Source: Streptomyces spirodelae (GTDB lineage: Bacteria > Actinomycetota > Actinomycetes > Streptomycetales > Streptomycetaceae). Taken from it: DNA of 64,000 nt. The notes beneath the pieces are model-generated. The model searched no databases. It was not told where the DNA came from and saw only the letters and a list, made by a program, of their open reading frames with translations. Where the stretch lies: assembly GCF_017676385.1 (NCBI RefSeq), contig NZ_JAFFZN010000026.1:1-64000 (forward strand), given 5' to 3'. How positions within the stretch are numbered: the first letter of the stretch is position 1; each line of letters begins with the position of its first letter. Shown piece by piece: positions 59,420-64,000 of this stretch. The position numbers were made by a program, and so were the translations under genes.

Positions 59420-60088
59420 ATGATCGAGGTCCTGCTGGCCGACGACCAACGGCTGGTCCGTGCCGGATTCCGTTCGATCCTGGAGGACGAGGACGACATC
59501 ACCGTGGTCGGCGAGGCGGGCGACGGCGAGGCTGCCGTGACCGCCTGTCGTCAACTGCGTCCCGACGTCGTCCTGATGGACATCCGGATGCCGGAGGTGG
59601 ACGGCCTGGAGGCATCCCGCCGTATCGCCGCCGACCGCCGGCTCGCCGAGGTGCGGGTGGTCATCCTGACGACCTTCGACCTGGACGACTACATCTACGG
59701 GGCCCTGCGGGCGGGCGTCACCGGCTTCCTCGTGAAGGACACCGAACCCGAGGAACTGGTGCAGGCGGTACGGGTCGCCGCCCGCGGTGATGCGCTGATC
59801 AGTCCTTCCGTCACCCGTCGGCTGATCGCCGAGTTCGCCCGCCGGGTCAGGGCGCCCGAGGCCAGTCCGCGTCTGAACGCGCTGACGGAGCGGGAGCGCG
59901 AGGTGATGGAGCTGGTCGCGTCCGGGCTGACCAACGACGAGATCGCCGGGCGGCTGGTGCTGAGCCCGGCCACCGCCAAGACCCACGTCAGCCGCATCAT
60001 GTCGAAGCTGGACGTACGTGACCGTTCCCAACTCGTCGTCCTGGCCTACGAGCTAGGGATGGTCAGTCCTGGCTGGCTCGCGGGGTGA
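59420..60088 (+). CDS. NarL/LuxR-family response regulator
   Basis: Two-component regulator (222 residues). The receiver has the acidic pair DDQ near 9, phospho-acceptor Asp in LMDIRMPEVDG near 54 and Lys in LVKDTE near 104. The LuxR-type helix-turn-helix includes LTEREREVMELVASGLTNDE and TAKTHVSRIMSKL at about 152-200. Cognate to the kinase gene ending 48 bp upstream. Likely target: the 15-bp motif found before the kinase gene and twice before the MMPL operon. Confidence 0.95.
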   Translation: MIEVLLADDQRLVRAGFRSILEDEDDITVVGEAGDGEAAVTACRQLRPDVVLMDIRMPEVDGLEASRRIAADRRLAEVRVVILTTFDLDDYIYGALRAGVTGFLVKDTEPEELVQAVRVAARGDALISPSVTRRLIAEFARRVRAPEASPRLNALTEREREVMELVASGLTNDEIAGRLVLSPATAKTHVSRIMSKLDVRDRSQLVVLAYELGMVSPGWLAG

Positions 60089-60114
60089 CCTCGCCGGCCC
60101 CGCTGCCGGAGCCG

Positions 60115-60161
60115 CAACCCCTGGGGTAGCCGGGCTCGCCCGGCCGCAACCACTGGCGTAG
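60115..60161. promoter_or_regulatory. Two direct copies of CWACC-N5-GTWG motif before MMPL operon
   Basis: CAACCCCTGGGGTAG (60115-60129) and CAACCACTGGCGTAG (60147-60161) lie 32 bp apart, about three DNA turns, between the response regulator stop and the small membrane protein start (60184). The 20-bp neighbourhoods match at 18 of 20 positions. The spacing suits cooperative binding by the response regulator. Confidence 0.65.
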
Positions 60162-60183
60162 CGCGGATGCCCGCCGGAGACCG

Positions 60184-60474
60184 ATGTCCGCGGGCGAACC
60201 TTCCCCGCACGCTCCGTCCATGAGAATTCCGTTCCTGTACGCCAAGGCCCCGGCCGTCATACTGGGGTTTCTGCTCGGCGGAGCCGCGGGCTTTCTGCTG
60301 ACCGAGACGGTGGGCGCGTTCTTCACCTTCGTCCTCGACCGGACCCTCGATGTGGACGGCAGCAGCACGCTGCTGGCCGCCTTCATCGTCGTACCGGTCC
60401 TCAGCGCGCTCGCCGGTGCGGTGATCGGTGCGCGCCGGACGGGTCGTCCGATGTGCCGGAAGGGGGGCCGGTGA
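60184..60474 (+). CDS. Small membrane protein upstream of MMPL transporter
   Basis: 96-residue protein with two hydrophobic helices (AVILGFLLGGAAGFLLTETV near 25-45 and STLLAAFIVVPVLSALAGAVI near 62-84). GGAG lies four bases before the ATG at 60184. It precedes and overlaps the transporter gene (GTGA at 60471-60474), so it may be an accessory or small regulator of the exporter. No family recognised. Confidence 0.85.
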   Translation: MSAGEPSPHAPSMRIPFLYAKAPAVILGFLLGGAAGFLLTETVGAFFTFVLDRTLDVDGSSTLLAAFIVVPVLSALAGAVIGARRTGRPMCRKGGR

Positions 60475-62654
60475 GCATGTCCCCCTTGCGCGGCATACCC
60501 GCGACCGGACCCTCCGACCGGTCCGCCGCTGCCTCTCAGCGCGGCGTCTTCGGTCGGCTCGCCGGCTGGTCCCAGCGCCATCGCTGGGGCGCTGTGCTGC
60601 TGTGGGTGGTCGTGCTGGCCGCGATCACACTCGGCTCGCAGGCAGCAGGCAGCGACTACCGCAACGACTTCACACTGCCCGGCACCGATTCCCAGGCCGC
60701 GACCGATCTGCTCGAGCGGCACGGCTCGTCGCAGGCGGGGGACAGCATCCAGATCGTTCTCGAGGACCGCGCGGGCATCCTCGAGCGCGAGCCGGCGGTG
60801 CGGCAGATGCTCGGCCGGGTACGCGACCTGTCCGGCGTCGCCGAGGTGCGCAGCCCCTACGCCGACGCCTCGGCCGTCTCCGAGGACGGCACGATCGGCT
60901 ATGCCACGGTGACACTGGAGGACAAGGCGCAGCACGTTCCCAAGGCCGACATCACAAGAATCATCGACACCGCCCGGTCCGCCGCCGGAGACGGTCTGCG
61001 CGTCGAACTCGGCGGCGAGGCCGTGCGCGGCGCCGAGGAGGAAGGGGGCGGCTCGGCGGAAGGGGCGGGCCTGCTCGCCGCACTCGTGATCCTCGTACTG
61101 CTTTTCGGCTCGCTGATCGCGGCCGCACTGCCGCTGCTGACCGCGCTGTTCGCGGTGGGCGGTGCGGTCGGGCTGGTCGCTCTGGCCTCCCATGCGTTCA
61201 CCGTCGCCGACTTCACCCCGCCGATCATGATGCTGATCGGTCTCGGCGTGGGTGTCGACTACGCCCTCCTGATCTTCTACCGCTACCGGCACGAACTCAC
61301 CCGTGGCGCGGACTCCGAGAGCGCGGCCCTGCTCGCTGTGGACTCCGCGGGCCGGACGGTCTTCTTCGCCGGCTGCACAGTGATCACCGCAATGCTCGGC
61401 CTGATCGCACTCGGCCTCGGCTCGCTGCAGGGCGTCGCCCTGGCGGTGGCGCTGACAGTGCTGGCCACCATGGCGGCCTCGCTGATCCTGCTGCCCGCGC
61501 TGCTCGCGCTGTTCGGGCGGCGAATCCAGCGCCAGGTGCTCGGGCGCGCCGAGAAGTCCGCGGCCAAGGGAAAGGAAGATGGAGCCCGATGGCGGCAGTT
61601 GGCGGCCGCGGTTCAGCGCCGCCCGCTGCCCGCGCTGCTCGCCGCGCTCATCGCCCTCCTCGCCCTGTCAGCGCCCGCACTCGGCATCCGGCTCGGCTTC
61701 TCGGACGCGGGCAACGACGCGCGCACCACGACCAGCAGACAGGCGTACGACCTGCTGGCTGAGGGCTTCGGCCCCGGCTTCAACGGTCCGCTGATCCTCG
61801 TCGTGGACGGTGACAGGGCGGACGGCCGGGCGATCCGCACCGCCGTCGCCGAGGCCGACGGCGTCGCCGCGACCACTCCCGTACTGCCCTCGAAGAACGG
61901 AGGGCCCGCCACGGTCGTCGTCTTTCCTAAGACCGCGCCGCAGGACGAGGGCACCACCGAACTCGTGCACCGGCTCCGGGACGATGTACTGCCACCGCTG
62001 GAACGGCAGACAGGTGCCGAGGCTCTGGTCGGCGGACCGACCGCCGCCACGCAGGACTTCGCCGACAGTGTCGCCGAACGGATGCCGCTGTTCGTGGCGA
62101 TCGTCGTCGGGATGTCGTCACTGCTGCTGGTGGCGGTCTTCCGTTCGGTGCTGATCCCGCTCAAGGCGGCCGTGCTGAACCTGCTGAGCATCTCCGCCGC
62201 GCTGGGTGTGGTCACGCCGGTCTTCCAGGAAGGCTGGTTCGGGGTGCAGCCCGGGCCCGTCGAGGCGTTCATCCCGGTGATGATCTTCGCAATCGTCTTC
62301 GGGCTGTCGATGGACTACGAGGTCTTTCTGATCTCCCGCATCCACGAGGAGTGGATGCGCACGAAGGAGCACGACCACGCCGTACGCGAGGGCTTGGCCG
62401 CCACCGGCAAAGTGATCACCGCGGCCGCGGCCATCATGATCGTGGTCTTCGCCGCCTTTGTGCTCAGCCCCAGTCGCATGCTGCAGCAGTTCGGGCTGGG
62501 CCTCGCGGTGGCGATTCTGGTGGACGCACTGGTCATCCGCTGCCTGATCGTGCCCGCCGCGATGCAACTGCTCGGCCGTCGCGCCTGGTGGCTTCCGGCA
62601 CCGCTCGCCGCACGGCTGCCGAAGGTGGCGCTGGAGCGGCCGGAAGGCCGCTGA
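60471..62654 (+). CDS. MMPL (RND-type) transporter
   Basis: Twelve-helix transporter (727 residues) of the MMPL family, exporting lipids, antibiotics or other hydrophobic molecules in actinobacteria, powered by the proton gradient. Two repeated MMPL halves: the first around SLIAAALPLLTALFAVGGA and IGLGVGVDYALLIFYRYRHEL, the second with IFAIVFGLSMDYEVFLISRIHEE. Each half has a large extracytoplasmic loop after its first helix, and the proton-relay Asp-Tyr pairs are visible. The GTG at 60471 overlaps the preceding stop (GTGA); an ATG at 60477 is possible. The motif pair and two-component genes next to it suggest induced expression. Confidence 0.95.
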   Translation: MSMSPLRGIPATGPSDRSAAASQRGVFGRLAGWSQRHRWGAVLLWVVVLAAITLGSQAAGSDYRNDFTLPGTDSQAATDLLERHGSSQAGDSIQIVLEDRAGILEREPAVRQMLGRVRDLSGVAEVRSPYADASAVSEDGTIGYATVTLEDKAQHVPKADITRIIDTARSAAGDGLRVELGGEAVRGAEEEGGGSAEGAGLLAALVILVLLFGSLIAAALPLLTALFAVGGAVGLVALASHAFTVADFTPPIMMLIGLGVGVDYALLIFYRYRHELTRGADSESAALLAVDSAGRTVFFAGCTVITAMLGLIALGLGSLQGVALAVALTVLATMAASLILLPALLALFGRRIQRQVLGRAEKSAAKGKEDGARWRQLAAAVQRRPLPALLAALIALLALSAPALGIRLGFSDAGNDARTTTSRQAYDLLAEGFGPGFNGPLILVVDGDRADGRAIRTAVAEADGVAATTPVLPSKNGGPATVVVFPKTAPQDEGTTELVHRLRDDVLPPLERQTGAEALVGGPTAATQDFADSVAERMPLFVAIVVGMSSLLLVAVFRSVLIPLKAAVLNLLSISAALGVVTPVFQEGWFGVQPGPVEAFIPVMIFAIVFGLSMDYEVFLISRIHEEWMRTKEHDHAVREGLAATGKVITAAAAIMIVVFAAFVLSPSRMLQQFGLGLAVAILVDALVIRCLIVPAAMQLLGRRAWWLPAPLAARLPKVALERPEGR

Positions 62655-62671
62655 CCCACCGACGCGCACGG

Positions 62672-62697
62672 GGGCCGGTCGCCTGTGCGACCGGCCC
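62672..62697. terminator. Strong hairpin terminator between convergent genes
   Basis: GGGCCGGTCGC (62672-62682) pairs perfectly with GCGACCGGCCC (62687-62697) around a CTGT loop: an 11-bp GC-rich stem. It lies in the 52-bp gap between the MMPL and DUF1266-like stops, serving both directions. No T-run is present, as is usual in such genomes. Confidence 0.8.
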
Positions 62698-62706
62698 GGA
62701 GCGCGA

Positions 62707-63975
62707 TCAGCCCGGCAGCTGGAACGGCACCGTGTTCCACGGGCTGCCCGGCGCCCGCAGCAGCGCGTGGTGCGCCTCCAGCACCTCGGTGTACCACTCA
62801 CCGAACCGCTCCTCGTCGAAGTGCAGACAGCGGCCCATCACATACGCCGCCGAGAACTCCGCCCAGGAGCGGTAGCTGCTCCGTACGCCCGCGCTCACCC
62901 GCTCGAGAGCGTCGTACATCTCCGCCCGGGTCGCATAGCGGGCACCCCGGCCCCAGCGTGCCATCTTGGAGGCCCGTCCCAGGTCCCAGGCCGCGACCGT
63001 ACGGACCACCTCGTCGGAGCCGAGCAGCCCGTCGGCGCGGAACCGCGCCTCGTAGCGCAGGATCTTGCCGACCATCTCGCGCATCTCCCCAAGGAACTGC
63101 TCGAATTCCGGCCCCTCGGGCGCCTCGACGGCGCGCCGCAGGGTGGCCTCCACACAGTCCCGCCACAGCCCGGCGTCCACCGGTCCACGGCCGCCGCTCG
63201 CGCCCCGCTCCCGGTCCAGCGCCTGCCGCGCACCCAGCACGAAATCCCAGAACCAGGGGCTGACCTCGCACTCCAGCAGCCGCTGCTGGGTCTCGAGCCA
63301 GTCCTCCCGGCTGGAGACCCCCCAGCTCTCCTCCAGCCGCTCGACCTCGGCGCTGTAGCCGGCGCCGTGCCAGTCCAGGGTGTTCCAGGGGTCGCCGTTG
63401 CCGTAGCACAGGTGCGCTCCGCAGGCGAGACCGTGCAGCAGCGGCCCTGGCTCCGGGGCACCGGTGCGGCGGGTGACGAGCCGGTCGGTGAGCACCTGCG
63501 GGTCGAACAGCTCCTCGTGCAGATCCGCCCACACCTCCCGCTCCTCGTCGTCCACCTGGAACATCTCCTGGCAGGGCGTCGCCGCGTTGACGACCAGCAC
63601 GTCCACCTCGGGCGGCAGGATGTGGGCGAGGGTGCCCAGGGTGATGAACTCGAAGACGACATACGGGTGCGGGCGCGGCAGCAGACCGTCGGTGTAGACC
63701 TGTGTGATGGTGCGGGGGACGCCGTCGGAGCCGGTGATCCGGCTGGTGAGCGGCTGCCGTTCGGCCGGGTTGCGGTTGGCCTGCTCGATCGGCACCGGGT
63801 GGTAGACACCGTTCTCGGCGAGGGTGCGCAGGTAGGTGTAGCTCTCCTCGACCTGGGACAGCTTGTACAGCCGCCGCTCCAGATCGCCGGGGGCCTCCCA
63901 GCAGCCTTCGGCACCCCCGTACTCGATGACCGGGAAGATGTCGTCGTGATCGTCCTGCTCGCCTACCGCGTACAC
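62707..63975 (-). CDS. DUF1266-like protein, 5' end near window edge
   Basis: Soluble protein of at least 422 residues. The C-terminal part resembles DUF1266: AAWDLGRASKMARWG near 335, followed by helical segments and SYRSWAEFSAAYVMGRCL near 385. The N-terminal portion contains TYLRTLAENGVYHPVPIEQ and is unassigned. The indicated start is a GTG at 63975, with only GAGG next to it, and the frame stays open to the right edge, so the true start may lie outside the window. DUF1266 function is unknown; some members sit in secretion or toxin loci. Confidence 0.78.
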   Translation of the reverse strand: MYAVGEQDDHDDIFPVIEYGGAEGCWEAPGDLERRLYKLSQVEESYTYLRTLAENGVYHPVPIEQANRNPAERQPLTSRITGSDGVPRTITQVYTDGLLPRPHPYVVFEFITLGTLAHILPPEVDVLVVNAATPCQEMFQVDDEEREVWADLHEELFDPQVLTDRLVTRRTGAPEPGPLLHGLACGAHLCYGNGDPWNTLDWHGAGYSAEVERLEESWGVSSREDWLETQQRLLECEVSPWFWDFVLGARQALDRERGASGGRGPVDAGLWRDCVEATLRRAVEAPEGPEFEQFLGEMREMVGKILRYEARFRADGLLGSDEVVRTVAAWDLGRASKMARWGRGARYATRAEMYDALERVSAGVRSSYRSWAEFSAAYVMGRCLHFDEERFGEWYTEVLEAHHALLRAPGSPWNTVPFQLPG

Positions 63976-64000
63976 CCTCGTGCCCCGTTCCCGGCCCCGC

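Noticed and set aside
1..64000. rRNA, tRNA, insertion sequences and attachment sites
   Set aside because: No cloverleaf-like stretch, transposase or integrase was recognised by eye; small RNA genes could still be missed without a covariance search.

Overview
The window is chromosomal DNA of very high G+C content with the gene families and layout of a Streptomyces or close relative: mycosin and FtsK/EccC type VII secretion genes, RsbW-like, STAS and PP2C regulators, a WhiJ-like/DUF397 pair, F420-dependent oxidoreductases, methylmalonyl-CoA mutase with MeaB, and a TioE-type MerR regulator. Nearly every base is protein coding. I saw no rRNA, tRNA, CRISPR array or insertion sequence.

Region 1 (49-15745, all minus strand) reads from high to low coordinates. 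A five-gene coupled operon encodes a beta-propeller/fibronectin surface protein, a MoxR ATPase, a DUF58 protein, a transglutaminase-like membrane protein and a kinase-like membrane protein. It is followed by a 671-residue protein, a WXG100 protein and an FHA-FtsK/SpoIIIE ATPase, which are the motor and small substrate of a type VII (ESX-like) secretion system. Several of these 'enzymes' look catalytically altered: the transglutaminase triad is Ser/Leu/Tyr and the kinase has no DFG.

Region 2 (16023-28043) holds an acetyltransferase plus ABC ATPase and permease (coupled), a metallophosphoesterase, a PP2C/STAS/RsbW-like regulatory cluster, a VOC protein, a 91-residue Ku remnant, a polyprenyl diphosphate synthase, a CapA lipoprotein, and a mycosin protease coupled to a proline-rich membrane protein.

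Region 3 (28040-39307, minus strand) holds APC and GntP permeases, the mutA-mutB-meaB methylmalonyl-CoA mutase operon, endonuclease V and a small secreted protein.

Region 4 (39576-45636) starts with a coupled operon of a double-MerR regulator, an unknown protein and an AbiEii-like nucleotidyltransferase. A DUF3592-like protein, a PCuAC-like lipoprotein and a WhiJ/DUF397/RsbW trio built around a perfect 11-bp inverted repeat follow.

Region 5 (45640-51666, minus strand) is a polymorphic toxin operon: SseB-like protein, WXG-like partner, a 1538-residue RHS protein with a type VII-like N terminus and an unrecognised C-terminal toxin, and an overlapping immunity candidate.

Region 6 (51909-63975) has a paaI-paaK pair behind a candidate TetR-type operator, a zinc alcohol dehydrogenase, an SDR, an F420 oxidoreductase, RidA, a small membrane protein, a histidine kinase/response regulator pair linked by a repeated 15-bp motif to an MMPL exporter operon, and a DUF1266-like protein at the edge.

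The best candidates for undescribed biology are the TioE-unknown-AbiEii operon, the RHS toxin C terminus with its immunity gene, the triad-less transglutaminase in the secretion locus, and the three-copy CWACC-N5-GTWG motif around the two-component/MMPL genes.
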